Part shown: positions 9,947 through 29,890 of the stretch, one piece after another
Numbering within the stretch: the first letter of the stretch is position 1
Layout of the letters: the number at the start of each line of letters is the position of its first letter
Source: Hermodice carunculata
Taxonomy: Eukaryota > Annelida > Polychaeta > Eunicida > Amphinomidae
Reading direction: 5' to 3'
Length of the DNA stretch: 64,000 nucleotides
Assembly (NCBI GenBank): GCA_964020975.1
Contig: OZ026620.1
Location: forward strand, 79,430,579-79,494,578
Program-made: the position numbers and the translations under genes
The notes under the pieces: model-generated
What the model was told of the DNA's origin: nothing
The model's database searches: none
Seen by the model: only the letters and a program-made list of their open reading frames with translations

Positions 9947-10029
9947 GGCTATGAATGTCTGACCACATGTCAGCTGATGGAATCATTTTCCGATCCTCAC
10001 TGTTGGCGCTTATCAAGCAATGATAGTTC

Positions 10030-11111
10030 ATAATCTCAGCAAGACAACCTAGTATTTGATATAGGCTATTCCACCTGGTTTCACACGACTGTCCCAGACT
10101 TTTGTATTTTAGACCCTTTTCTCTGACATTTGTTTCACTTGAACAAACACAGCAGAACTATGTTAGAAATGACAAACAATTCTTTTGCCGCTTTCCAGAA
10201 CCCCGAACACCGCTGGCAAACTGTAAAGTGCTGACTTTATCGCTCAGTTGCAAGCTGTGAGTGAAACAAGGAAAGTTTTTTTTTGGGGGGGGGGGGGTAT
10301 TCATAATGCGTACTGCCTTCTTCGTGTTTGCTGCGTTGTCTGTGACATATCATATCTAAATGCGATCCTACTCCAACACCTATTGAGCAAAAGAGGGAGC
10401 CACCTGCATCAGGGCAGATCCATGTATTAAGCATGGTCAAAAGTACTTTCTCAACAAAATAAACAACACAAACACACAATAATCTTAAGAAAATGTATTA
10501 ACATATATTTGAAACATGAAGGATGCCTAAAATAGTTAGAAATGGGGTCTCTTTCGGATGCTCTCTTTTTGGATGAAAAGGTGTTATTTATGGACGTTTA
10601 TGTGGTATATAATACAAATCTGCCCTGATCATGATGGAAGCATCAGTCTGTTGCCCCGGCAACACAGGAAGTGAGCAGGATCGCAGTTAAATATGAATGT
10701 CTCCTATTACAAGATTCTTCTATCCATGAAGGCCCACCTTCTGCTGAATACCGGTCATTGTATCAGCCAGATGACCACAAGTTTGCCTCTTCGTCATGCG
10801 AGTAATATCCAAACAACGAAACTGGCCGTTTTAACCATATAGGGCTACACGGATGTAACTGTGCTTGCGACAGACGTCCACCTTTCAATTATCAGGGATG
10901 CATGTTGCATATTGGCTAACACAGCCTTAACTTAACATACCTCTGAAGCGTGTTAAATTATGGTTTTGAAGGTGTCCACAATCGTTCGGAAAGTTGGCAC
11001 AATATGCCTGAATAAAACTGTAATTTCTTTGTTGAGGCAAATATGCTCATGCAAAAATTAAAAGAAAATAAGGCTGACCCGTGCTGAACATCCAATATAA
11101 AAATTGCTGTG
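10030..11111. other. Unassigned DNA with a poly-T/poly-G run
   Basis: A T8G13 run lies near 10277-10297. No gene or transposon protein is recognised, and the open frames are short and lie on both strands. Confidence 0.5.
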
Positions 11112-11207
11112 CTGTGTTTAAATAAATTATAATTTGAAAACATGGTCGTTTGCTTGTCTTGTCTGTGTTTAAATAAATTGTAATTTGAAAACATGGTCGT
11201 TTGCTTG
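11112..11207. repeat. Two-copy tandem duplication, period 51 bp
   Basis: CTGTGTTTAAATAAATT followed by TAATTTGAAAACATGGTCG occurs at 11112-11157 and again at 11163-11207 with one or two differences. It is a recent-looking local duplication. Confidence 0.92.
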
Positions 11208-12126
<919 letters not shown>

Positions 12127-12285
12127 CGATACATGCTGAGCTGCAATTTTTCCGGGTACCGGGGTATTGCAAACTGGAACCGGGTACGTGACCGGTCCCA
12201 CGGGTACCAGACAATGCTCGGGGTCAGTGACTGCACAAGCCACCGCAGCCCGCCAACCATTGTGGAGCAGGCGATGGCATATTCG

Positions 12286-12558
12286 TTAGCGTGAGTTTAT
12301 TTGACTGTCAATTTCTTTTCTTAATGTAGGTCTAGCATACCGTGATGTAGGCCTAAATCCTAACAGTTTCAAATTTTCTGAAAAAAAAATTCTGCGTTTG
12401 TTTGCGTGTTTGTTTCTCCCTTTTTTACGCAGCAGTCCTTCAGCATCCTGCGATATAAAATTCAGGATCAATAAAAGTTGCTTTTCCAAATCCGGTAGTA
12501 CAATTTCATGGGTGGAAGCGAAAACCACAGGTTTTCCTGCGCTCAAATTGGCTAACAT
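12286..12558 (-). CDS. Unrecognised open frame, possibly a coding remnant
   Basis: A 90-residue minus-strand frame begins MLANLSAGKPVVFASTHEIV and continues with LPDLEKQLLLILNFISQDAEGL and a basic KKGRNKHANKRR stretch. Residue use looks more protein-like than most frames here (amphipathic Leu-rich helix, then a basic patch). I know no family match and see no clear splice pair. It may be a transposon remnant, an exon or chance. Confidence 0.2.
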   Translation of the reverse strand: MLANLSAGKPVVFASTHEIVLPDLEKQLLLILNFISQDAEGLLRKKGRNKHANKRRIFFSENLKLLGFRPTSRYARPTLRKEIDSQINSR

Positions 12559-12957
12559 AATGGAATTCTATTGCACGGCCTCATCGTATTAACGCGCAGA
12601 GCACCTGGCTTGAATATTTTAAAGCAAAAAGTTGAAACATTGTAACAAGCATACAACTACTATGGGCAGATTTGTAGTAAAAAACCTGGAAATTGACCTT
12701 GGGGTCAGACAAAAGACTGGATGATTACTTCCAAACCCAAAAACTAATTCCTAACAGGTTCTAACCTAGCTAAAAGTACTCTTATGCTACGCAACTATAT
12801 ATACACAGGTAATTACAATAACTTAGCAGGTTCCTTGCAAAAATAAAGGTAAAAACTCATTTGTCCCGTGCCCAGAAAAAAACAAAACACCTGTGTAACA
12901 TGAACAGGATATAGAACAATTCTGAATAGCAGGACCCTTGGCCTCCCCAATGTGTGT
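12559..12957. other. Unassigned DNA
   Basis: No gene or repeat recognised between the open frame and the next (TA)n array. Confidence 0.5.
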
Positions 12958-12958
12958 G

Positions 12959-13134
<176 letters not shown>

Positions 13135-13287
13135 ATTTGTGTCTTTTTGCCCAGAACCACTTCCTATTAGTCATTCCCCTATTACGCAGTCCTAACTCTT
13201 TACTCTCCATAAACTAACCTGTCCCGGTCTAACCTATATACATATGGAATTACTGCCCAAATAAATTTAAGGGTCTTCAGCGGGTAA

Positions 13288-13337
13288 CTACTCAACATGT
13301 TTCGGAGCCTTTTACCCGTACATGTCTCTCTGAGTAG
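13288..13337. repeat. Interrupted inverted repeat
   Basis: CTACTCA-ACATGT (13288-13300) is mirrored by ACATGT (13320-13325) and, after five bases, TGAGTAG (13331-13337). The centre contains TTTCGGAGCC. It could form a hairpin with an asymmetric bulge. Confidence 0.5.
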
Positions 13338-14058
13338 CAGCTCCTTGTCTAAGCTAAATATTCTGCGAAGACAACCCACATAATAAGAATAAATATTGAA
13401 CGTGGCAAATGATGAATTAGCTGAATATGTGAAGTTTTGCTTATAAATGAGAGCTTCGTTATGAAAGGAGAATACCTGTCAAACAAACCATAATTACTAA
13501 ATTTGTATAGTACAGGTTCAGATAAGAACAATTTGACTTGCCTCTGAACCAATATGTACCCTTTCTAGCTGGAAAGCTTATCATAGGTAACCCACCCGCC
13601 AGTGTATAACTGAAGTGGAAACAAGCTGGGGCATTATATTCAGTCACAGTGATTGCAAAATAAACACTTGCAGCTAGACCACCTGTACAAACCAAGGGAA
13701 ATCCTTACAAGTACTACAACAATGGACATCTTGCACCCGAAATGTAAAACAAACTCTATGATTACACCTACCCCTCAAACAATTAAGCTCATTTCCCTAC
13801 CAAACCTGAGTCAATGAATCAACGTAATGTGTCAGGTTTGTGACATTTGAGAAAATACTGTCAATTTTGAGTATTTTTTTAATTGATAAATATGCATTTA
13901 GGCATGTCAGAAAAGAATGAAAGTCATTAGCATTTATGCCAAAAAAAAGTTTTTCTAATCAGGATTTTAAATACAATTAGGCAAGCTTGTACCTGTTGTC
14001 CGTAGCTGCTTGCCACCTGTAGCCCCTGGGGGTTTGACCCAACAGAAAACAAGTCAGC
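13338..14058. other. Unassigned DNA
   Basis: No recognisable gene. The open frames are short and without family resemblance. Confidence 0.5.
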
Positions 14059-14061
14059 ATA

Positions 14062-14137
<76 letters not shown>
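14059..14137. repeat. (TA)n microsatellite
   Basis: About 39 TA units with one TATG interruption. Confidence 0.97.
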
Positions 14138-14139
<2 letters not shown>

Positions 14140-14266
14140 CTTAATACAACATCCAGCATTTTCATCCCTTTTCTTCCGATTTTGCACATAGGCTTATGAT
14201 AAATATAATAGTTTGGTGCACCTATGAAATGCATGCCTATCCGTTTCTGAATACCGCCTTCCTCTT

Positions 14267-14476
14267 TTGTGGGGAATTTATAAGCTGTTACCGTTTGGAT
14301 GTAGGCCTATTTGTAACACTGTAATCTTGCAAAGAATCGAAGGAGAGGGAAAACAACTGTTTGGACTTGCAGTAAGATTAACGGACTCAGCAAAGAAGAT
14401 GGTAAATTGGTATGGTGACGACAAATGGTCGAAGAACCAGAAGTTCTACTCTTTGAGAAATCACCTTTGCAAATGA
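14267..14476 (+). CDS. Unrecognised open frame (low confidence)
   Basis: A 69-residue plus-strand frame contains QRIEGEGKQLFGLAVRL, TDSAKKMVNWYGDDKW and QKFYSLRNHLCK. A second frame downstream reads SSIRVVANEVLKNVVFRQ. The text is protein-like, but I recognise no family and see no splice context. It may be part of an old transposon. Confidence 0.18.
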   Translation: MWGIYKLLPFGCRPICNTVILQRIEGEGKQLFGLAVRLTDSAKKMVNWYGDDKWSKNQKFYSLRNHLCK

Positions 14477-15000
14477 CACTACATTCTTCAATCCGTGTAG
14501 TGGCAAATGAAGTATTGAAGAACGTGGTTTTCCGCCAAATAAAATTACACCAGTTTGTACCAATACTTAGTGCATTATAATACATATATTACAATCACCA
14601 CCACAAATTCTAGACGTTGAGTGTGCGAAGTGGCTTGTATTTGTCCCTACTCGAATAGTACTCCCTCCCCCCGCCCCCCAGGTGGGCATGGGGCAACATA
14701 AGGCCCTTGTTCATAATTATGGATATAAGACAAACATGTATGTGTATCAATGGATGCCAACCCCATTAAATATCTGATAACTCCTTGGCTGATGTTACAT
14801 AGGCCGGGTTCCAGAATCCCTTTCTACCAGGATAGAGAGTTTGTGCCCTCGCCTATCTTTTATGATAGATTTGCCTCTTTTTAAGCACTACAGAGTCTAC
14901 AAATCCTGATTGTAGCTAGATGAGAAGCACCCGACTTTATTTTACTGAAATGAGATGTTTACAATAAAAATTTTACCAGCGTATCAGAATGAGGGCCTTG

Positions 15001-15200
15001 NNNNNNNNNNNNNNNNNNNNNNNNNNNNNNNNNNNNNNNNNNNNNNNNNNNNNNNNNNNNNNNNNNNNNNNNNNNNNNNNNNNNNNNNNNNNNNNNNNNN
15101 NNNNNNNNNNNNNNNNNNNNNNNNNNNNNNNNNNNNNNNNNNNNNNNNNNNNNNNNNNNNNNNNNNNNNNNNNNNNNNNNNNNNNNNNNNNNNNNNNNNN
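15001..15200. other. Assembly gap (200 N)
   Basis: Exactly 200 undetermined bases, the form used for a scaffold gap of unknown or fixed size. The frames spanning it have no meaning. Confidence 0.99.
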
Positions 15201-16220
15201 GCCAAAAGAGAAATAAGTAAATCTGGCTAGGGGAACTCAGTTTGGTTTACTTCACAGGACACTCACGTAACACTTCTGACTTTGCAGACGCTTTAAGTTC
15301 AAATCCCCCATATACCTGTGTGACCCAATGCTTCCGTCTTTGCTCTGATAAGCCTGTGGTCTGGTGAACAATTTCAGTTTGTGTACACAAAATTTAAAAT
15401 ATACAAATTTGGTAGCCACGCCTTTACTGTCACCAACCAACAGTTATTGAAGTTGCTGCCCGATGAATATTACAAGCGCAGCATCCGTCCATGTCTTAAA
15501 AGCAAATAAAAAACATGTCTTTAGACTGGGTTTTAGTGATATGATATCAAATACCACAGGCACCATGGAAATATATAAACTCAAAGGCAAATTCGCAAAT
15601 AGAATTATTTTAATATCACTTGATCACTAATTTATAAATTATGGATCAGCCACATCTTTTATGGTAATATTGGTTTACTTTTTTTTTTATCTCGTAAAGG
15701 ATATGTACACATATTGTGTGTGAAACATGCCATCCATGAATAATTGGACATTTGACATTACTTTGAATTCTATATTTAACTATTTCTCGACTGTCACATT
15801 GTTATTACGTATCCATTGTATCCATTGCGTGCATATGGGAAAACTGTTATCACTAGTTCTGTAAGGCAGTAGAACAACCAACAGGCCACTACTGTTGCAA
15901 GGATGGAGTAATAACTTTTTTTATACAAAAGCCACACTAAGAATTTACTGACCATATGCAAAGGGTACTTGCTACACCTGAGCTTTGCATTTTAAAAGGA
16001 AACTGATGCAACGGTTGTCATAAATCACTATATCTGAAAAGAATGTCTACTTTGGCGCCATTATATCCCGTCATTCCACGTGAATTCCAAACTCCAGTTT
16101 CAGGGAATCTACGTGAGGAGTAGAAGTGTCCACTGGTGAATGGTGAGTGCAATACAACATTTATAACATTCCTATCAGCATTTAGTTTATGACTGTAAAA
16201 TTTGCTATAATGCAAATATC
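15201..16220. other. Unassigned DNA
   Basis: AT-rich, no gene or transposon protein recognised. Confidence 0.5.
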
Positions 16221-16224
16221 AGAT

Positions 16225-17720
<1,496 letters not shown>

Positions 17721-18260
17721 TATGACCGGTTTCAAACGACGATTGCCTTTCATGGGTTACTGCCTGCTTGAAATTTGTGAATATGGGTAATGGTTTTCTG
17801 GACTATTTGATGAATACTTCATCAGCTATGTTGTGCTGTGGACTCTGTTCTCTGACTCATTGTTATAATGGAGGTAGAGCGTGTTTATAATGTTCCAGAT
17901 TCATAAATATGACAAAAAAACGATGTTGGCCTGCTTCCTTCTTTTGCTGTAAACTTAGCTGACTGACAAGTCGGGAGGCCCACCTTGTCTCTTTTTATCT
18001 TTCGACTCAAGTGATAAAATATGGGTTTTAAGTGGTTAAGTCTGTAGCCAATGAAGCATATCTCAAAGGTTGAGAGGACCGGTTTAAAACTACCAGTTGC
18101 CTTTGATGGGTGACTGCTTGTCTCAAGTCAGGAGTGAAATGTGCTTCCTCACATTGGTATTGGAAGATGAATGTTAATGTTTTGGTGACTCTTGGATCTC
18201 TTTGCTTTCATCGTTGGGTTGAAATTTAAGAATATGGGTAATGTTTTTTTGTGTTTTTCG
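17721..18260. repeat. Diverged direct duplication, offset about 350-430 bp
   Basis: GACCGGTTTCAAAC...TTGCCTTTCATGGGT followed by ACTGCCTG near 17724-17766 recurs as GACCGGTTTAAAAC...TTGCCTTTGATGGGTGACTGCTTG near 18077-18120. A second shared block, TTGAAATTTGTGAATATGGG (17769), recurs near 18220. The two halves look like an old duplication. Confidence 0.6.
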
Positions 18261-18537
18261 GAGCCATGTGTTTGCATGTAAACTTATTTCTTATACGCTG
18301 TTTGAATGGATATGTATGCGAACAGTATGTAAATGTCTAATTTGCACCATTTTAGGAATTGGATGTATGGCTTCACATGATGTTAAAGTATCTATGATGA
18401 CCAGCAATCAGAAACCTACAGCGCCTACACTTCAATCCGTAGGACAAGGTATAAAGACGCTCACGCGAAATCGGAAAAACATCTATATAGCTCTGAATCA
18501 AAACAAAATGGAACGTGTGCTGGCAAAGACTTTATAA
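18241..18537 (+). CDS. Unrecognised open frame (low confidence)
   Basis: A 98-residue frame starts in the duplicated segment and has a hydrophobic, Cys-rich first half and a basic second half. No family is recognised, and similarity of its start to DNA 430 bp upstream argues that it is repeat sequence. Confidence 0.1.
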   Translation: MFFCVFRSHVFACKLISYTLFEWICMRTVCKCLICTILGIGCMASHDVKVSMMTSNQKPTAPTLQSVGQGIKTLTRNRKNIYIALNQNKMERVLAKTL

Positions 18538-18713
18538 GGAACATGATGCACGAGCGTACTTATGAGGAATTTATGATGCTTGAAACGTGACACTGACAAT
18601 GCTTTCAAGGCAGACAACAAACTTCCCTGTGTTCTGAAAAAAAAACTAACTGGTGTTCGATGTTCATTGTGACAACTTTTCATTAGTGGTTCTCTCATCA
18701 ATCAACATGCATG

Positions 18714-18841
18714 TATGTATGAATGTATGTATGTATGTAGGTAGGTAGGTAGGTAGGTAGGTAGGTAGTTGGTAGGTAGGTAGGTAGGTAGGTAGGTAGG
18801 TAGGTAGGTAGGTAGGTAGGTAGGTAGGTAGGTAGGTAGGT
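18714..18841. repeat. (GTAT)n-(GTAG)n microsatellite
   Basis: A few GTAT units turn into about 28 GTAG units with one GTAGTTG interruption near 18767. Confidence 0.97.
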
Positions 18842-19930
18842 GTGCAATATGTTAATTTATTTATTCACATCATATTATAGAGCAAGTGTATGGTATTTTT
18901 GGCTTCGTCTGCACTGTGAAGCTGTCCTGGAAAGACCCTAACAGCATTCAGATACCTTGCATATCAAATCATAATTGCCCTGAATGTGGTTCTTCTCAGT
19001 TCTTGTTCACTCTACTAACAGTCTCTGTGAAAAACTCATCCTCATTGTGCAGTGACTTGTAAGTACTTACGGTGTCAAAGATCATCATCATCATCGTCGT
19101 CGTCGTCGTCACCATCAAAATCATTTATGCCAATCTATGTTCACGAAAGATATCATCTTTTAGCTTTGTTTAAACCATCATAGAATGCAACACATTAATC
19201 TTTCTTTGTTTAATGGAGCATGTACAGTGCTTGTGTTTTTATTTGAAACACAATTGTAATGGGGCGCCGCAGGATATATCAAATAAAGAAATGAGAACCC
19301 TTGTGACAGGCTTAATAGAACCTTCATTGTTCCAAATATATCTTAGATGGAGAACATCTCTGTGTTTCTGAACTACAGATGCTCAATAAGGCACAGCAGC
19401 GGTTTGCACATAAACCAACGAAATAAACCACAATTCAAGGGATACAATTTCTTCTTTTGATGCATGCCTGCATGACGTCCCTGCATGTAGGATCTGTCTG
19501 GAAACATTATGCCCCACTAATTTTATAAAGCCCTGTGTCCTCTGTCACAAGGAATTTCATAAGGTGACTACATGACAATGCAAAATCTCAAGTCTGTGAC
19601 CTCGTGAGGTCTCCTCGTGCAGTGGTGTTCTATAAGGTCACCTGATGCATCATACACGACAGCCGACCATTGACAACATGAACACTCAGCACATTTATTA
19701 CCAGGTGAGAGCTCGCTCTCCAGGCGTGTTTTTAAAGGCCTGAGGTATTCATTTCATAAATTTCAAAGGCGTAAAATTCGGGACTGTTTTATAGCACTGT
19801 GTCGAAGTTTTTTTACCCGAAATTCGTCTAACTTGGTGTAATATTTATTTTGCCGCTGTCAATGACGGCGCAAAAGCAAGAAAATAAAAGAAAATGAAAT
19901 AGTATTTTACCCCTAAAGCACTGATTCAAG
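18842..19930. other. Unassigned DNA with a short (ATC/GTC)n run
   Basis: A trinucleotide run lies at 19081-19111. The phrase GGGCGCCGC...AAATAAAG near 19261-19288 resembles the GC-rich box plus AATAAA found at many LINE 3' ends, but no protein part is present. Confidence 0.45.
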
Positions 19931-19934
19931 ACTG

Positions 19935-20003
19935 AGTCAACAGCTTTCCTAGAGACACTTTGCACGCAATGCACGCAAAGTGTTCTGAGGAAAGCTGTTG
20001 ACT
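19935..20003. repeat. Palindromic repeat, copy 2 (hairpin element)
   Basis: The arms 19935-19963 and 19975-20003 are near-perfect reverse complements: AGTCAACAGCTTTCCT at the outer end, and ACACTTTGC/GCAAAGTGT at the inner end. The loop is about 11 bases. The outer 18 bases match both arms of the copy at 3-60, and the inner ACACTTTG is shared too. Confidence 0.85.
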
Positions 20004-20006
20004 AAG

Positions 20007-20101
20007 ACTACTTTTTTGCTTTAGACTAGGCTTTCTGGTATTTGAATGAAAGGTACTACTTTTTGCTTTAGACTAGGCTTGCTGGTATTTGAATGAAAGG
20101 T
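20007..20101. repeat. Two-copy tandem duplication, period 48 bp
   Basis: ACTACTTTTTTGCTTTAGAC...GAATGAAAGGT (20007-20054) is repeated at 20055-20101 with one T deletion and one substitution. It abuts the palindromic element directly. Confidence 0.93.
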
Positions 20102-25978
<5,877 letters not shown>

Positions 25979-26058
25979 AGCCTATGGTGACTGATAAATG
26001 AATAAATAAATAAAAAAATAAAAAGAAAATAAATCAATAAATAAATCAATAAATAAAC
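25979..26058. repeat. A-rich (AAAT)n tail, possible LINE 3' end
   Basis: GCAAGCCTATGG precedes TGATAAATGAATAAATAAAT and further degenerate AAAT units. A GCCTATGG-type box before AAATA tails resembles LINE 3' ends in other marine animals. No coding part is visible upstream. Confidence 0.45.
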
Positions 26059-27289
26059 ATTTCGTCAGTGGAAAATTGCTGATCTGTTCTGCAGAAAAAC
26101 AACTAGCTTAGACATATACGTTGCTTTGTACTCTCAAGGCATACGGCTCGACAAAAGTCTCTCCTCCTGCGCCTCTCACAATACATGCGAGCCCACGTAC
26201 ACCTTAATGACCATATACGTTCATCCAACGTGCATTTCAATTATTTAATGGACTTACTAAATGTCGGTTCCTTTCGTGAGACCACATTTATTGTCTGACC
26301 CATGTCCCGTTTAATTCACCCTTGACTCCAATGTTTGATAATACCTATTTTCTTTACATCCATATTCTCTGCAGCAGTTATCTAGTTATAAGAATTCAGC
26401 CTCTGAGTAATTTGTATGGCATGCAGCGTTTTACTTTTTAAACTTTTCCAGCATAAGAGTTTGTCATCAAGATCATATATTCCATCCGTTAGGAGCAATT
26501 ATCGGTGCAGTGTGAGCACCATCAGCCCGAAGGTGAAGAATCTTGGAGCTACATCGGTGCGGAACCATATCATTTGATCATTTCTTTCATTGATACAAAA
26601 AACGAAATTCTCTATTCTGAGTATACAATGATTGCAGAATAGCTATACAGACTCACGCAGCCTTCTCGTCATGCCTGATTATTGCAGATTGTTCCGCCAG
26701 ACATTTCATAATAACAGTGACCTGCGGATTCAGAAACTGGATTCCATACAACCATAACGTGGGCAAACTTTGCAATTAAAGAAGGTACACTTCTGAGCGC
26801 TCTTAGAACCTGCAGAAATATGAATGACTTGAGAGGCTTGTAATACCAGATACTGTTGGCATAATTCTAGCATTATAAAGTAGACGCTTTACGCTATGTG
26901 TGAATAACTTTATGTGACATCTCTATTTGCGTCCCAGTGACTTGCCAAAATATCTTCTGGACTACCATACCACAAGGATATGGTAAAGTTCAACATGAAC
27001 GGCTTAACCTGTAAGCACCTGTTAAGGTAAAGTACATATAGTGCAACACAACTTTAAACTTTGGCCAAGTGACCGCCAGTTGAACTCTTGTAATACCCTG
27101 CTTTCCATGTCAAAAACTTGGTGTCATTGCGTTCATCGGGTGTGACCAAAACAGAAACATGTCTGCTGCGGGCTCTGTGGACATCTCAGATCTAAGACAA
27201 CGCAGCTAAATGCAAGACAATCTGCCATTAACCGATACTTACTTTTTTCTTACTCATATCGAAGCTTCACATATTTGTCCCTGACAGCT
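26059..27289. other. Unassigned DNA
   Basis: No recognised family on either strand. Confidence 0.5.
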
Positions 27290-27436
27290 GTGTGTGTGTG
27301 TGTGTGTCCGCGCCGCACGCGTGACTCTGCACTGGTCTGCAAGTGATGTCTCTACACACTAATGTTGCCACTGTCGTGCCGCCACCAATACACGACGCAA
27401 TTCCGCGGTCTCGCTACAATGAGTTTATAATATATA
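27290..27436. promoter_or_regulatory. CpG-containing segment with CCAAT and TATA-like motifs
   Basis: A short (GT)n run (27293-27307) leads into CCGCGCCGCACGCGTGAC, a CCAAT box (27385-27389), TTCCGCGG and TATAATATATA (27426-27436). The spacing of CCAAT and TATA-like motifs would suit a promoter, but no exon is recognised downstream. Confidence 0.2.
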
Positions 27437-29890
27437 CGTCATTGCCAAACTTGCTATTTTGAGAACTGTAAACTCTCCTTGCCACCAGCGACGTCTGCAG
27501 CTATTTCAGGTGAGGGAATTCCTCGGGGACAATGTATGTGGGCGAGTCCTGCATGTCTTTTCTTCATCAATACCTAAGATATGATACAGCTAGGGACTTT
27601 TGGAGATTTCTCTTCTGGTATAGTAAACGATTTGATCCATAACATAACCTACAGGTCTGGTCACAAGCCAAGAGATGGTCCCACCAGGCTCACATAGCAA
27701 ACACAATGACGACACATGGAATTCTAATACTGATTTCTAACCACTTTCTAAGTATTATCTGATCAGTTTTGAAATTAAAACCTCTGAGGGCGCGTCCAAA
27801 TTTTGCATTACGCTTTGCGAGACTTTACGAAACTTATGCGACAATGATTGCCAACGGGGTAGCAGATAGGATACATTCTTAAATTAATGGAATAAAATTG
27901 ATAAATATGAACTACTTGCGGTCTAGAAACAAATCTTACACAATTGCAAGGCATTAAATTTCTGAATAAATTGACTGCAGTAATTGTTCATTTATTCGAA
28001 AATAAACACGCCTTTTACAGAGTTTGAAAACCGTCAACAGTTTAATGGCGGCTACTCCATTGGTGTTTTCACTGTTGGCCACCAGATGGAAATGCTGAAA
28101 TTGGTACTTCCGCGTAGTGAAGCTTAGAGGCAGCCATATAATGGTATTGAAGAAATCTAATTCTTATGATAGATTATCATTATACATGTAAATGCACACC
28201 TACCTGGTAATTTTATTGTGAAAACCTGCCACTGATGTTTTACGATATATTACACATGCGCAAAAAATGTGTGTGAAAAAGAAAGCAATTAAAACGTAAA
28301 AATGTCAAATACACCCCTACAATATGCTGCTGAGACTGGACTCGATTCATGCTCAATGTAAATATTCATATGTATGTCTTGCATAATCTACCCATCATTT
28401 CCATATCCCATGTGTATGCAACATTAATATCCGTCAGTTGTTGGTGTCTCCCAACCAAAATGAGATGCATCCAGTATGAAATGCACATACATTAACATCT
28501 TAAGCTGAGGATTGAGGTGGGGGTGGGAGGCATATCACACACTAATATAACGTAATCTTCATACGGCATAATATACGAGGTAGATTAATCCTCCTTGGTT
28601 ATACCAATATAAGCTTGCATTTTCCTTCTCTCCATAGTAATAAGTATAGGAAGTACACCCATCTGATTGTTTTCTTTCATAAGAGAGTGGTGCCCTGCAC
28701 AGAGCTAAACAAAAAGTAAATCTGGACTCCTGGCATTAAAAAGCAATGGCCTGGCATTCACTAACAGCAGTATCATCGCAAGCAAACTTAATTTACAGTT
28801 TGTAAATACTGGATTCGCCATTTCGAATTATTTCATCATTTGTAGTCATGTATAGTGTCTAAGCTGAGAAAATATCTGTTTGTTTGCCTTCTTGTCTGTC
28901 GGGGAAGGGACTGTGTCTATGATATCGTCATAATCATAATCATCCTTAATGTTTCATTGTAGCCCAATGTTGGAGAAAAAATATATCTTGGGAAAGTTTT
29001 ATTCCGCATATATGTCAGTGTCTAGCCAAGGTTACTCCAGACGAATTTTATCTCCATTTCGCAGATTTCATTCTTTTATCAAGGAAGGATATAACTGATT
29101 AAATTTTATTACAGATGGCGTTTAGGACTTTATGTAAAAGGTAATGAAAAATATACTTTATGTCCCCACCAAATTCATGAGGAGTATAAACATTTCCTGT
29201 CAGTAAAAAGTACACTCACTCGCCAAACAACGCTACAGTTCCATGGGCATTTAAAGTGAGGAAGCAAATATAAAACTTCACATTCCTTGTATTTCGGTTA
29301 TTTTGAAAATCCTCTTTCACTGACTTTCCTTAAAGCATTGACAAATCAATTTATTTTGAATTGCTTTTTACCTGAATTTTACTGGCACTTGTGGGGAAAT
29401 TGATGTACAGTGTTTTAGTTTACAAGAGTGTCCTGCAATTTAATTTACTGCACTGCACTGCATTGTATTGTATGGTTTGGTAAAAGCCAATCGGTGCTAT
29501 TCCGATATACAGAGTAAGAAAGATGACGCGTACAACCGGTTATAAACAGAACATTAAGTCTTTCACAACACAAAATCAAGATGTGATATATATACCCGCC
29601 ATAAAATACACGTTAAAAAGCCATTTCGAGTGTGTGAAAAGCAAGGAAGTAACTTATGTCAACGTTACGCAGGGTGGATAACGTTTAGTCGAAAATATAA
29701 GATGGGTATCGTGCAGCGTGTTGTAAAATTCACAGTTGCATCGCCTCCTTTCAGCGCTGTGGAAGGTCATTCCATACACGGAGTCCTTTGCTGAAAAAAA
29801 TGAATTTCTGTGGACATGTAACGGGTATCAGCATTGACCTACATGGTTCATGGTATGGGTGATTGTCGATGATGTAGTTTCTTGTGTGCG
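27437..29890. other. Unassigned DNA, no gene recognised
   Basis: No open frame of note and no transposon protein in 2.4 kb. A GCACTGCACTGCATTGTATTG low-complexity patch lies near 29450. Confidence 0.5.

Noticed and set aside
15001-15200. Apparent open frames across undetermined bases
   Set aside because: The sequence is N; nothing can be inferred.
27161-27214. Short frame MSAAGSVDISDLRQRS with a good start context
   Set aside because: Ends after about 17 codons with no donor site in frame; too short to support a gene.
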